Of a stretch of DNA of 64,000 bases, positions 9,222 through 17,774 are shown piece after piece. The position numbers and the translations under genes were made by a program. The notes below the pieces were generated by a model that did no database searches, was not told where the DNA came from, and worked only from the letters and a program-made list of their open reading frames with translations. The first letter of the stretch is position 1; every line of letters starts with the position of its first letter. Location: positions 1 through 64,000 of the forward strand of contig NZ_DIHC01000043.1 in NCBI RefSeq assembly GCF_002419965.1, in the 5' to 3' direction. This DNA is from Pseudomonas sp. UBA5706. Lineage in GTDB: Bacteria; Pseudomonadota; Gammaproteobacteria; Pseudomonadales; Pseudomonadaceae.

Positions 9222-9261
9222 AAAACCCGTCGCAGGCAACTGTGGACGGGTTTTGCCGTTT
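9222..9261 (+). terminator. Terminator after the DUF1127 gene
   Basis: Perfect 10-base stem AAAACCCGTC/GACGGGTTTT around a 13-base loop, with a T-rich tail, 60 bases after the DUF1127 stop. Confidence 0.8.
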
Positions 9262-9384
9262 TAGCAGTTGTGAATTCTTATCGAGCGATAGCACAAGAAG
9301 CAGTCAGGCCGGCCCCGACACGTCCTCACATTCAGAGCGTGACCCAAGAGATAACCCACGCGCTATCGGCACAGTTTGCTTATA

Positions 9385-9507
9385 TTAAATCAACACCAGT
9401 ACAGTCAGACCGCCCAGGCTGATAGTCGCTAAAACAAGCTTAATGGCAATCCTCACTGCTAGTCCGTAGCAGGTGGTTGCGTTAGTCTTGCCACTATCTT
9501 TGTTCAC
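9385..9507 (-). CDS. Possible 40-residue single-pass membrane protein
   Basis: Reading the minus strand from GTG at 9507 to TAA at 9385 gives 40 residues: a hydrophilic head with a cysteine (MNKDSGKTNATTC), a basic turn (RIAIK), then one hydrophobic helix ending in LTVLVLI. The polar-then-basic-then-hydrophobic layout looks like a genuine small membrane protein and not random sequence. Against it, there is no clear Shine-Dalgarno site ahead of the GTG. It diverges from the DUF2388 operon, with about 70 bases between them. No family recognised. Confidence 0.35.
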   Translation of the reverse strand: MNKDSGKTNATTCYGLAVRIAIKLVLATISLGGLTVLVLI

Positions 9508-9576
9508 CGCTTGCGAGAAAGCTCAGCAACTCGCCAGTTTGCGCATGCAGTTTCAGTTTCCCTGTGGAGTTCATAC

Positions 9577-9894
9577 ATGTCTCGTCTTAGCCTATTGGGC
9601 GTAGCCGCTCTTCTGATTGCAGCCACTGGTGCCCAAGCTTCCAGCTTCGTTGTCACCACCGATACCGTGGTTCGCGCATTGGACGCTTCGTCCAACGCCA
9701 CGTCGAAAATCTCCTCCTCCTTCCATGATGACAAGATCGTACTGGCCGCCCGCGACGACGCTGCCAGCTTTGTCGCCAGCCAGGGCGATATTCGAGGCTC
9801 CCGTCTGGAAGGCGCCTTCCAGCACATTCGCGAAATCAGTCCAGGCCTAAGCGCTACGGATGCCCAGTTGGCTCAGGCGATTCTGGCGATCTGA
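9577..9894 (+). CDS. DUF2388 protein, copy 1 (exported)
   Basis: 105 residues, with a signal peptide (LSLLGVAALLIAATGAQA) and a mature domain ending in the family motif ARDDAASFVASQG...RGSRLEGAF. The ATG at 9577 has GGAG ahead and yields a clean signal sequence; upstream in-frame codons do not. First of three tandem paralogues leading to a DUF4105 gene. Function unknown; secretion to the periplasm or beyond is inferred from the signal peptide. Confidence 0.85.
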   Translation: MSRLSLLGVAALLIAATGAQASSFVVTTDTVVRALDASSNATSKISSSFHDDKIVLAARDDAASFVASQGDIRGSRLEGAFQHIREISPGLSATDAQLAQAILAI

Positions 9895-9923
9895 TTCAGC
9901 AGCGCTGACAGGTTTGATCGCTT

Positions 9924-9956
9924 GCCCCCGACACCTTCACTGGTTCTGGTCGGGGC
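9924..9956 (+). other. Intercistronic hairpin between DUF2388 copies 1 and 2
   Basis: CCCCGAC pairs with GTCGGGG around a 16-base loop, without a following T run. It could reduce read-through or protect the upstream message, which would make copy 1 the most abundant product. Confidence 0.45.
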
Positions 9957-9999
9957 ATTGCGCTAGCCTTGGGATTCGTTTCGCTGATACCGAAGACTC

Positions 10000-10305
10000 A
10001 TGCGTTCATCGTCTCGCCTGTTGATTGCAGCGATTGCCAGCCTGGCAAGCCTCATCCAGGCTCAAGCATCCGACACAACCACACAAAGCCTGATCAAAAG
10101 CGGGTACGCCACCAGTCAGGTGACGACCGGGCCTTTCGACAACAAACTGATACTTGCCGCCCAGGATGATGCTGCAGCGTTCATTGCCACTGATGGCCAA
10201 CTGCGAGGAGCACAGCTGGAGTCGGCCTTGATATACCTACGTCAAACCTCTCCAAAACTTCATGCAAGCGACCTTGAACTGGCGCAAGCAATCCTCGTCC
10301 AATAA
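10000..10305 (+). CDS. DUF2388 protein, copy 2 (exported)
   Basis: 101 residues: signal peptide (SRLLIAAIASLASLIQAQA) then a mature domain with LAAQDDAAAFIATDGQLRGAQLE, clearly paralogous to the genes on either side. The Shine-Dalgarno site is weak (GAAG). It lies in the same direction and close to its neighbours, so it is probably part of the DUF2388-DUF4105 operon. No enzymatic motif is visible. Confidence 0.83.
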   Translation: MRSSSRLLIAAIASLASLIQAQASDTTTQSLIKSGYATSQVTTGPFDNKLILAAQDDAAAFIATDGQLRGAQLESALIYLRQTSPKLHASDLELAQAILVQ

Positions 10306-10342
10306 GCACTTTTTTTGCATCCCTGTATTTTGGAGACGTTAC

Positions 10343-10663
10343 ATGCGTACCCCGCTGATCGCTGCCGCCCTCGGCCTGCTGTTGCTGACCGATGTCGCGC
10401 ACGCGCAAACCCTCAAAGCCACCAGTAACATCGTTGTCCGTGCGCTGGGCCGCAGCGTCGATTTCACCTCTGACACGACGTCTTCGGTCCGTAACTGGAA
10501 GATGGTTGTCGAAGCTCAGGATGACGCCGCTAGTTACGTCGCCAGCAATGGCAATATTCACGGTGCGCGTCTGGACGCCGCCTTCGTTACCTTGCGCGAG
10601 CGACTGCCCGAAGCCCGCGACGCCACTGATCAGGATCTGGCCGAAGCCATTCTCGCTCTGTGA
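10343..10663 (+). CDS. DUF2388 protein, copy 3 (exported)
   Basis: 106 residues with a signal peptide (LIAAALGLLLLTDVAHAQ) and the conserved EAQDDAASYVASNG...HGARLDAAF block. TGGAGA precedes the ATG at 10343. Its stop codon overlaps the GTG start of the DUF4105 gene by four bases (GTGA), so those two products are translationally coupled. Confidence 0.85.
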   Translation: MRTPLIAAALGLLLLTDVAHAQTLKATSNIVVRALGRSVDFTSDTTSSVRNWKMVVEAQDDAASYVASNGNIHGARLDAAFVTLRERLPEARDATDQDLAEAILAL

Positions 10664-12621
10664 GACGTCTGGCCGCCTGGCTGCTGGCGTCGGCGCTTTC
10701 GCTGATCTGCTCAAGCGCCTTCGCCGATCTGAGCCTGTCGCTGTACACCGACGGGCTCAACCCTGCGCAGCGGCAGGCCAGCCAGACCTTGCTTGACGAG
10801 GCCATGGCGCACTTGCCGCCCATGTTCGTTAGCAAGCTCGACCGCAACGTTGAAGTCCACTGGACCGACGATATGCCCTCCAACGCCTACGGGCGTGCGG
10901 ATGGGCCTTATCGTCTAGACCTGAATCAACGCCTGTTGGCGGGTCTGACCGACGGCAGTGCAGCCACCACTCGAACCAATCGCCCCCATGGCACTGTGCG
11001 CGAGGAGATGATCGCCACTGTCCTGCACGAACTCACGCACATTTATGATCACGCGCAGTTGTGGTCGCCGGAAGATCGCAAGCTGATCATTGCTTGTGCG
11101 CGTCAGGGCAAAAGCGTAGGCAAGATCGGGCTGCGCGACAGCTGTCGGGGTCAGACGCAGCGGCGTTTCACCTTGAGCGATGATCCGCGACTGCTGGATC
11201 TCGCAGGCTGGCCGCAATACGTTGGTCGGCGAGGGGAGCGCGAGGAGCGTAACGGCCAGGTTGCACGCAGCCCGGATATGTACGAAATCAGCACTCCGCT
11301 GGAATTCGTTGCCGTGAACATGGAGTATTTCCTACTCGATCCGGCTTACGCCTGTCGCCGTCCTGCGCTGTATGACTACTACAAAAAGCTGTTTGACTGG
11401 GCGCCTGCCGACAAAACTGAATGCCCGACTTTCTACCCCTACCTCAATGCCGGCAACGATTTCGCCCGCGAGCCGTTGGGCAAACTCGACCCGGAGCGCG
11501 TGTATGAAGTCGATTATCTGCTGGCCGAAGCCAATCAGAATCTGGTGAGTCGTTGGGGCCACAGCATGCTGCGGCTGGTGATCTGCAAACCGGGAAGGCC
11601 GCGGGGGCCGGACTGTCGTCTGGATCTGGATCAGCACCTCGTGCTGTCCTATCGCGCCTTCGTCAACGATTTGCAACTGTCCAGCTGGGCCGGTTTGACC
11701 GGGGGCTATCCGTCCCGTCTGTTCGTGCTGCCTTTGGGTCAGGTCATCGACGAGTACACCAAGACCGAACTGCGCAGCCTGGCGTCTGTGCCGCTGAAGC
11801 TGTCGCGCGAGCAGATTGACGGACTGGTCCGGCATGCCGCCGAAATGCACTGGGCGTACGACGGCGACTACTGGTTCCTGTCCAATAACTGCGCAGTGGA
11901 AAATCTGAAACTGCTGCGCAGCGGCACCAACGATCCGCGCCTTGTCGGTCTGGACAGCATCATGCCCAACGGCTTGCTGGAGGTGCTAAAGGGCAGGGGA
12001 CTGGCGGACACCAGCGTGCTGGAAGACCCGAAGAAAGCCTTACGGTTGGGCTATCGCTTTGACTCATATCGTGATCGCTATCAGGCAATGTTCGAAGTGC
12101 TGCGCAAGACTACCGATGTGAAGCAGACGACGGTGGAAGACTGGCTGTCGTTGCCTGCAAAGGATCGGCAACCGTATTTTGCCGAAGCGGATCTGCGTAC
12201 CAGCGCAGCGATGTTGCTGCTGGAACAGGCAGGGCTGCGCCGTCAGTTGCTGCTGGCGCAGGATGAGGTCAAGCAGCGCTATCTCAGCGCGGTGGAGAAA
12301 AAGGACAACCGCGTGTCCCAGGCCACCGGCACGCTGCAGGACATTCTGGCGAACAGCGGCTTCCTCAGTCGCCCGGCGGAATTGTTAGGCAGCGGGGGAT
12401 ATGGCCTGCCGCAGGAGGGCGAGTGGGAACGCCTGGAAGCCGAGAGCAGCCAGCGGCAGAAACAGCTGCAACGGCTCAGCGGTGCTCTGGACACTGAGGT
12501 GAGGGCTCTGCTGGACCCTGACCGCGCTGCAGAAATTGCCGCCACCGAAGACAACCTCAAGCAGGTCGGAGAGCATTTACGCGCGCTGCACAAGGCAGCA
12601 GGTGGGCTTGAGTTGCCTTGA
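10660..12621 (+). CDS. DUF4105 envelope protein with a HELTH metalloprotease-like motif
   Basis: A 653-residue exported protein of unknown function. An N-terminal signal peptide (LLASALSLICSSAFA) is followed by a domain with VLHELTHIYDHA at residues 121-132, a gluzincin HExxH zinc motif. A plausible third ligand lies in the downstream EFVAVNMEYF segment. The middle part (about residues 270-470) resembles the DUF4105/Lnb N-terminal periplasmic domain (HSMLRLVICK, LSYRAFVNDLQLSSWAGLTGGYPS). The last 200 residues are charged and helical. The start is GTG at 10660, overlapping the stop of the DUF2388 gene before it. The zinc-binding assignment rests on the motif alone; proteolytic activity and its target are unknown, with the co-encoded DUF2388 proteins as candidate partners. 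Confidence 0.85.
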   Translation: MRRLAAWLLASALSLICSSAFADLSLSLYTDGLNPAQRQASQTLLDEAMAHLPPMFVSKLDRNVEVHWTDDMPSNAYGRADGPYRLDLNQRLLAGLTDGSAATTRTNRPHGTVREEMIATVLHELTHIYDHAQLWSPEDRKLIIACARQGKSVGKIGLRDSCRGQTQRRFTLSDDPRLLDLAGWPQYVGRRGEREERNGQVARSPDMYEISTPLEFVAVNMEYFLLDPAYACRRPALYDYYKKLFDWAPADKTECPTFYPYLNAGNDFAREPLGKLDPERVYEVDYLLAEANQNLVSRWGHSMLRLVICKPGRPRGPDCRLDLDQHLVLSYRAFVNDLQLSSWAGLTGGYPSRLFVLPLGQVIDEYTKTELRSLASVPLKLSREQIDGLVRHAAEMHWAYDGDYWFLSNNCAVENLKLLRSGTNDPRLVGLDSIMPNGLLEVLKGRGLADTSVLEDPKKALRLGYRFDSYRDRYQAMFEVLRKTTDVKQTTVEDWLSLPAKDRQPYFAEADLRTSAAMLLLEQAGLRRQLLLAQDEVKQRYLSAVEKKDNRVSQATGTLQDILANSGFLSRPAELLGSGGYGLPQEGEWERLEAESSQRQKQLQRLSGALDTEVRALLDPDRAAEIAATEDNLKQVGEHLRALHKAAGGLELP

Positions 12622-12676
12622 CGATTGCCGGAAGGGGTTACTCGAAAGGCGACGAAGGTAAAGTGCATGCCAGCCT

Positions 12677-12823
12677 CTTCGCGACCGTCGTAACCTGCGG
12701 TGGCTCCCACAGGGTCGGTGGGGTTGTCGCAACTCCTGCTCGCACGAGTGACTTGCTGTCCTGCATGAGCCGAAAGCCAGCGTCCGGCAAGGGTATGTGG
12801 GAGCGAGCTAGCTCGCGAAGGCA
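12677..12823. repeat. Inverted pair of REP-like elements (BIME type)
   Basis: A reversed copy at 12677-12713 (CTTCGCGACCGTCGTAACCT ... GGCTCCCACA) faces a forward copy at 12796-12823 (TGTGGGAGCGAGC ... GCTCGCGAAGG). The forward copy is very close to the standard Pseudomonas REP sequence. They sit between two convergent genes, as such pairs usually do. Confidence 0.75.
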
Positions 12824-12881
12824 GCGGGCGGGGCGACAGAGATGTAGTGCATATGCAGTCCCTGGCGCGTCCCGCTCAAGC

Positions 12882-13289
12882 TTAAGTGGCCTCGCCCGGC
12901 TCGGCGGGCAAATGCTCGTCCAGGTGCAGCCATGGCAAACGGCTGGCGGTCCAGACGTGTCGCTCTGCCGGGGCCTGTTCGGGATGGTCAAGGGTGGCAA
13001 TGGTGACGTCCATCGTTTCCGGGCTGTTGCGAGTGAACAAGGCAACCTGCGCCCCACAGTTGTTGCAGAAATAGCGCACGCACGTGGGGCTGGAGTCGTA
13101 CGCCGCAGGACTGCCCGCGGTCCATTGGAAAACGTCTATCGGCACAGTAATCCAGGTCACGGCGATCCCACCTGAAGTGCGCCGGCAGATTGAGCAATGG
13201 CAATGAGCGACGTCATGCAAGGGCGCATCGAGCTGGTAACGCAGGTTGCCGCAATGGCAGCCGCCGGTGTGCATCTCACTCATGGTCAT
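12882..13289 (-). CDS. GFA-family (CENP-V/GFA domain) zinc protein
   Basis: 135 residues with the zinc-binding cysteines of the glutathione-dependent formaldehyde-activating (GFA) fold: GGCHCGNLRY, HCHCSICRRTSG and CNNCG. Proteins of this family are usually annotated as formaldehyde-activating or S-transferase-like enzymes, but most are uncharacterised. An internal ATG two codons in (MSEMHTGG) is an equally good start. It stands alone, convergent with the DUF4105 gene and divergent from the citrate transporter. Confidence 0.85.
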   Translation of the reverse strand: MTMSEMHTGGCHCGNLRYQLDAPLHDVAHCHCSICRRTSGGIAVTWITVPIDVFQWTAGSPAAYDSSPTCVRYFCNNCGAQVALFTRNSPETMDVTIATLDHPEQAPAERHVWTASRLPWLHLDEHLPAEPGEAT

Positions 13290-13605
13290 TCTCCGGTTCG
13301 TGTTTAACGTCTGACTGTCTCATCGCGCTTTTACTTCATCTTTCCCACATCGATCATCGGGCAGAAACGAAAGCTGGCTGAAAGCTAAGACCTTTAGCAT
13401 CCCTCCACCGCCGGCGACAGACCGGCCAAGCCAGGACAAAACTTTTCGAAGTTCCGGCCCATCTACAACAACAATTCGGTGATTCTGATGCGCACTTTTG
13501 CTTTGCTGCACCCCTCGTTCGCCCCCCGACTCCATGCGCGGCTCTCCTCGAGCTGATTGCTTCGCATCGTTCGTTCTCACGTCGCGTTACGCCTGGAGTA
13601 TTTCT
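13290..13605. other. Intergenic region between the GFA gene and the citrate transporter
   Basis: It carries both promoters. An AACAACAA motif at 13467-13474 fits the AAnAAnAA target of Hfq/Crc catabolite repression. About 14 bases later, at 13488-13556, a 22-codon reading frame (MRTFALLHPS...) starts and ends before the transporter ATG. It could be a leader peptide; there is no coding evidence beyond the open frame. Confidence 0.4.
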
Positions 13606-14913
13606 ATGTTGACCTTCCTCGGCTTCGCCATGGTCGTCGCCTTCATGTACCTGATCATGAGCAAACGCCTCTCGGCCCTGATTGCCTTGATCATCGTGCC
13701 GATCGTCTTTGCCCTGTTCGGTGGTTTCGCTTCAGCCATCGGCCCCATGATGCTCGCCGGCATCACCAAGCTCGCGCCCACCGGCGTGATGCTGATGTTC
13801 GCCATTCTCTATTTCGCGCTGATGATCGACTCCGGCCTGTTCGACCCGGCTGTGCGCAAGATCCTCAAGCTGGTCAAAGGCGATCCGGTGAAAGTATCGG
13901 TCGGCACCGCTGTGCTGGCGCTGGTGGTCTCGCTGGACGGCGACGGCGCCACGACCTACATGATCTGCGTCGCCGCCATGCTGCCGCTGTACAGCCGCTT
14001 GGGCATGAGCCCGCGCATCATGGCCGGCTTGATCATTCTGGCCGGCGGGGTGATGAACATGACCCCGTGGGGCGGCCCGACGGCTCGCGCCGCTAGCGCA
14101 TTGCACGTCGATCCGTCGGACATCTTCGTGCCTATGATTCCGGCAATGCTCGCCGGTGTAATCGCGATAATGGTGATCGCCTACTGCTATGGCAAACGCG
14201 AACGGGCGCGCCTGGGCGAGCTTCACCTGCCGGGTGACGAGCTCGATCACAGCGAGATCAGCGTTTCGCAATTCCCCGAAGCGCGCCGTCCCAGGCTGAT
14301 CTGGTTCAACGCTGTACTAACGCTGGCGCTGATGGTTGCGCTGATCATGGGCCTGCTGCCGCTACCCGTGCTGTTCATGATCGCCTTCAGTATCGCCATG
14401 ATCGTCAACTATCCGTGCCTGCAAGCGCAGAAGGATCGGGTCGCCGCGCATGCCGGCAGCGTGCTGGCCGTAGTCGGCCTGATCTTCGCCGCAGGCATTT
14501 TCACCGGTATCCTGTCTGGCACCGGCATGGTCGACGCGATGTCCAAGAGCCTGCTGGCGGTGATTCCTGATGCGATGGGGCCCTATCTTGCGGTCATTAC
14601 CGCGCTTGTCAGCATGCCGTTTACGTTCTTCATGTCCAACGACGCGTTCTACTATGGCGTCCTGCCGGTGCTGTCCGAAGCTGCCTCGCATTACGGCATC
14701 AGCCCGGTGGAAATGGCACGTGCCTCGATCGTTGGCCAGCCCGTCCACTTGCTCAGCCCGCTGGTTCCATCGACCTATCTGTTGGTAGCCCTGGCGGGTA
14801 TCGAATTCGGCGATCATCAGCGTTTTACCCTCAAGTGGGCCGTGCTGGTCTGCGTATGCATCCTGATCGCCGCACTGCTGATGGGGATATTCCCCGCGTA
14901 CAGCAGTCTATAA
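13606..14913 (+). CDS. CitMHS-family citrate transporter
   Basis: Inner-membrane carrier of 435 residues and about 12 hydrophobic segments. The family is recognised from VALSLDGDGATTYMICVAAMLPLY-like helices (here LVVSLDGDGATTYMI), the GGVMNMTPWGGPTARA motif, and the C-terminal FFMSNDAFYYGVLPVLSE and GQPVHLLSPLVPSTYLL motifs. It takes up citrate, often as a metal-citrate complex, with protons. The ATG at 13606 has CTGGAG seven or eight bases upstream; in-frame codons further upstream encode a non-conserved polar stretch. Expression is probably under catabolite control, judging from the Crc-type motif in the leader. Confidence 0.88.
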   Translation: MLTFLGFAMVVAFMYLIMSKRLSALIALIIVPIVFALFGGFASAIGPMMLAGITKLAPTGVMLMFAILYFALMIDSGLFDPAVRKILKLVKGDPVKVSVGTAVLALVVSLDGDGATTYMICVAAMLPLYSRLGMSPRIMAGLIILAGGVMNMTPWGGPTARAASALHVDPSDIFVPMIPAMLAGVIAIMVIAYCYGKRERARLGELHLPGDELDHSEISVSQFPEARRPRLIWFNAVLTLALMVALIMGLLPLPVLFMIAFSIAMIVNYPCLQAQKDRVAAHAGSVLAVVGLIFAAGIFTGILSGTGMVDAMSKSLLAVIPDAMGPYLAVITALVSMPFTFFMSNDAFYYGVLPVLSEAASHYGISPVEMARASIVGQPVHLLSPLVPSTYLLVALAGIEFGDHQRFTLKWAVLVCVCILIAALLMGIFPAYSSL

Positions 14914-14924
14914 GGCACATAATT

Positions 14925-14954
14925 TCCTCGCCGCCGTGCAATCGGCAGCGAGGA
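14925..14954 (+). other. Intergenic hairpin between the citrate transporter and terC
   Basis: TCCTCGC...GCGAGGA with an inner GCCG/CGGC pairing forms a stable stem but lacks a T run. It lies 12 bases after the transporter stop and ends 25 bases before terC, so it may act as an attenuator or a message stabiliser. Confidence 0.5.
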
Positions 14955-14979
14955 TCAGACAAGCTCAAAGGAAAACCTA

Positions 14980-15747
14980 ATGGAATGGCTGACTAACCCC
15001 GAGATCTGGGTTGCTTTCTTCACCCTGACCGCACTTGAAATCGTCCTGGGCATCGACAACATCATCATGATCTCGATCCTGGTCAGCCGCATGCCCAAGG
15101 CGATGCAGCCGCGCACGCGGATTTTCGGTCTGGCACTGGCGATGGTTACGCGTATCCTGCTTCTGCTGTCGATCACCTGGGTCATGCGCCTGACCGACGA
15201 CCTCTTCGTCGTGTTGGGGCAAGGCATTTCCGGTCGCGACCTTATCCTGCTCTTCGGTGGCCTGTTCCTGCTGTGGAAAAGCTCCCAGGAGATCTATCAC
15301 GGCATGGAAGGCGAAGAGGAGCAGATCGACGAGCCCAAGGGCAAGGGCGGCCTGTTCCTGTACACCATCATTCAGATCGCCATCATCGACATCGTATTCT
15401 CGCTGGATTCGGTGATCACAGCGGTCGGCATGGTCTCCCACGTGCCGGTGATGGTAGCCGCGATCATCGTGGCGGTGCTGATCATGATGCTCTGCTCCGG
15501 CGTGATCAGCGATTTCATCGACAAACACCCTTCGTTGAAAATGCTGGCGTTATCCTTCCTGATCGTCGTTGGCACGGTGCTGATCGCCGAATCCTTCGAC
15601 GTGCATGTGCCCAAGGGCTACGTATACTTCGCCATGGCGTTCTCGCTGGCGGTCGAGGCGATCAATATCAAGATGCGCACAGCGATAGCCAAGAAGAAGG
15701 CCGCGAAAGCCCCTGTGAAACTTCGCGAGGACGTTGCGGGTCAATAA
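14980..15747 (+). CDS. TerC-family membrane protein
   Basis: 255-residue integral membrane protein with about seven helices. The two TerC acidic repeats are clear: ALEIVLGIDNIIMISIL near residue 20 and IDIVFSLDSVITAVGM near residue 140. Family members include metal (manganese, calcium) exporters and tellurium resistance proteins; which applies here is unknown. The AAAGGAAAA site precedes the ATG. The manganese riboswitch often found before terC genes is absent here; the 66-base gap only holds a simple hairpin. Confidence 0.88.
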   Translation: MEWLTNPEIWVAFFTLTALEIVLGIDNIIMISILVSRMPKAMQPRTRIFGLALAMVTRILLLLSITWVMRLTDDLFVVLGQGISGRDLILLFGGLFLLWKSSQEIYHGMEGEEEQIDEPKGKGGLFLYTIIQIAIIDIVFSLDSVITAVGMVSHVPVMVAAIIVAVLIMMLCSGVISDFIDKHPSLKMLALSFLIVVGTVLIAESFDVHVPKGYVYFAMAFSLAVEAINIKMRTAIAKKKAAKAPVKLREDVAGQ

Positions 15748-15773
15748 CCACCGATGCGTAGCGCAGCTAAGAG

Positions 15774-15800
15774 GGGGGCCTTGTGGATGCCCCGTTTTTA
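15774..15800 (+). terminator. Terminator after terC
   Basis: GGGGC...GCCCC stem with a nine-base loop and a TTTTT tail, 27 bases beyond the terC stop. Confidence 0.75.
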
Positions 15801-16064
15801 TTTGCCGACCAACGCAGGCTGATAGCGCGTAGTACAGGCACCGCCATGACAGGTCAAACGCTTGATTCATGACAGATTTGTTTCAAGAAATAATCGTCTG
15901 TGCCATGCTGGCCATACGGCTTCAAGCCGACTAAAAGCTTTAGCTGAGTGTGCTTGCTGCAACGCTGCCAGGCACCTTCACTCACTACATGCTGCACTTT
16001 CAATTTTTGCCCAATGGGCGTTGGCCACTCTGGCCCGCCAGGCAATTAACAGGGGGCTTTCCGT
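15801..16064. other. Intergenic region upstream of the Na/Pi cotransporter gene
   Basis: No gene or repeat recognised. It must contain the promoter of the following gene; AGGGGG about ten bases before the ATG is the ribosome binding site. Confidence 0.35.
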
Positions 16065-17708
16065 ATGCTGACCCTGCTCGATTTGCTTTCCGCCGTCGCG
16101 CTGTTGATCTGGGGTACGCACATCGTTCGGACGGGCATTCTGCGTGTCTACGGCTCGCAATTGCGGCGCGTACTCAGTCAAAACATGTCCAAACGTCCTC
16201 TGGCCTTTGTCGCCGGAATTCTCGTCACCGCCGTGGTGCAAAGCAGTAATGCAACCGCAATGCTGGTGACTTCCTTCGTGGGTCAGAGCCTGATGGGGCT
16301 GACGCCTGCCCTGGCGATCATGCTCGGTGCCGACGTCGGTACCGCAGTGATGTCGCGCATCCTGACGTTCGACCTGTCGTGGCTCTCGCCGCTGCTGATC
16401 TTCCTGGGCGTGATTTTCTTTCTCTCGCGCAAACAGACGCGCATCGGCCAGCTTGGCCGCGTCGGAATCGGCCTGGGGTTGATCATTCTGGCGCTGCAAC
16501 TGATCGTCACTGCAGCAGCCCCAATCACCCAGGCGGCGGGGGTGAAGGTGCTGTTCGCTTCGCTGACCGGCGACATCTTGCTCGACGCCTTGGTCGGGGC
16601 CATGTTCGCGCTGATCTCCTACTCAAGTCTTGCTGCCGTCCTGCTGACCGCGACCCTTGCGGGAGCGGAAATCATCAGCTTGCCAGTGGCGATCGGTCTG
16701 GTGATCGGCGCCAACATCGGCAGTGGCCTGCTGGCGTTCCTCAGCACCAGCATGCAGAACGTCGCAGGCCGCCAGGTGGCCCTCGGCAGCCTGCTGTACA
16801 AACTGATCGGCCTGTTGCTGATCATCCCGGTGCTCACGCCGTTGGTGCATTGGATGGAAACCCTGGAAGTCAGCCCGTCGAGTCTGGTGATCAGCTTCCA
16901 CGTGATCTACAACTCCTTGCGCTGCCTGATCATGCTGCCCACCGTTGGGCCGATGGGTCGGCTATGCGCATCGCTACTGCCACAAGCCGCCGAGATCAAC
17001 GGCCAGACCAAACCCCGCCATCTGGACCTGACGGCGCTGGCCACGCCCAGTCTTGCACTGGCCAATGCCGTGCGCGAAACCCTGCGCATGGGGGATCTGA
17101 TCGATAGCATGCTCAATGCGATGCAGGAAGTGCTGCGCGGCAATCAGACTGCCGTGACGCAGGAAGTCCGCCGCCTGAACGATGACGTCGAGGTGCTGTA
17201 CAACGCCATTAAGCTTTATCTGGCGCAGATGCCACGTGAAGATCTCAGCGATCAAGACAACCGTCGCTGGGCCGAAATCATTGAGCTGGCGATCAACCTG
17301 GAACTGGCCAGCGGGCTGATCGAGCGCATGCTGCGCAAGGTCCAGCAACAGAAGACTTCGCAGCGCCGGTCTTTTTCCGATGTCGGTCTGGAAGAACTCT
17401 CCGGGCTGCACACGCAACTGATGGCCAACCTGCGCCTGGGCCTGTCGGTGTTCCTCAGTGGCGACCCGGAAAGCGCGCGGCAACTGCTGCGTGAGAAGCG
17501 TCGTTTCCGGGCGCAGGAGCGACGCCTGGCACACGCCCATGTCAGCAGGCTGCAACGTAAAATCGTGCAGAGTATCGAGACCAGTTCCCTGCACCTTGAG
17601 TTGATTGCGGACATGAAGCGACTCAATTCGCTGTTTTGCAGCAGTGCCTACGCCGTGCTTGAAACCACCGACACCGGCGCATTGTCCAGCGAAAGCCAAG
17701 CGGAATAA
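16065..17708 (+). CDS. Na/Pi cotransporter family protein with C-terminal PhoU-like domain
   Basis: 547 residues. The first 310 or so form two inverted membrane repeats with the family's QSSNAT motif (VVQSSNATAMLVTSFVG) and a degenerate second copy (ISYSSLAAVLLTATLAG). The remainder is soluble and helical, like PhoU. Relatives import phosphate with sodium; YjbB-type relatives export it. It is a single gene with no pho-type neighbours, so direction and physiological role are open. Confidence 0.85.
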   Translation: MLTLLDLLSAVALLIWGTHIVRTGILRVYGSQLRRVLSQNMSKRPLAFVAGILVTAVVQSSNATAMLVTSFVGQSLMGLTPALAIMLGADVGTAVMSRILTFDLSWLSPLLIFLGVIFFLSRKQTRIGQLGRVGIGLGLIILALQLIVTAAAPITQAAGVKVLFASLTGDILLDALVGAMFALISYSSLAAVLLTATLAGAEIISLPVAIGLVIGANIGSGLLAFLSTSMQNVAGRQVALGSLLYKLIGLLLIIPVLTPLVHWMETLEVSPSSLVISFHVIYNSLRCLIMLPTVGPMGRLCASLLPQAAEINGQTKPRHLDLTALATPSLALANAVRETLRMGDLIDSMLNAMQEVLRGNQTAVTQEVRRLNDDVEVLYNAIKLYLAQMPREDLSDQDNRRWAEIIELAINLELASGLIERMLRKVQQQKTSQRRSFSDVGLEELSGLHTQLMANLRLGLSVFLSGDPESARQLLREKRRFRAQERRLAHAHVSRLQRKIVQSIETSSLHLELIADMKRLNSLFCSSAYAVLETTDTGALSSESQAE

Positions 17709-17774
17709 TCGGGGGAACGCCAAGGCCCGGTGGCAGTCTGTTACACATACCGGCCCGCAAGGAAGCCCGTTTTT

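Noticed and set aside
14914..14979. Manganese riboswitch (yybP-ykoY type) before terC
   Set aside because: TerC genes often carry one, but this gap is only 66 bases, holds one simple stem and lacks the conserved loops.
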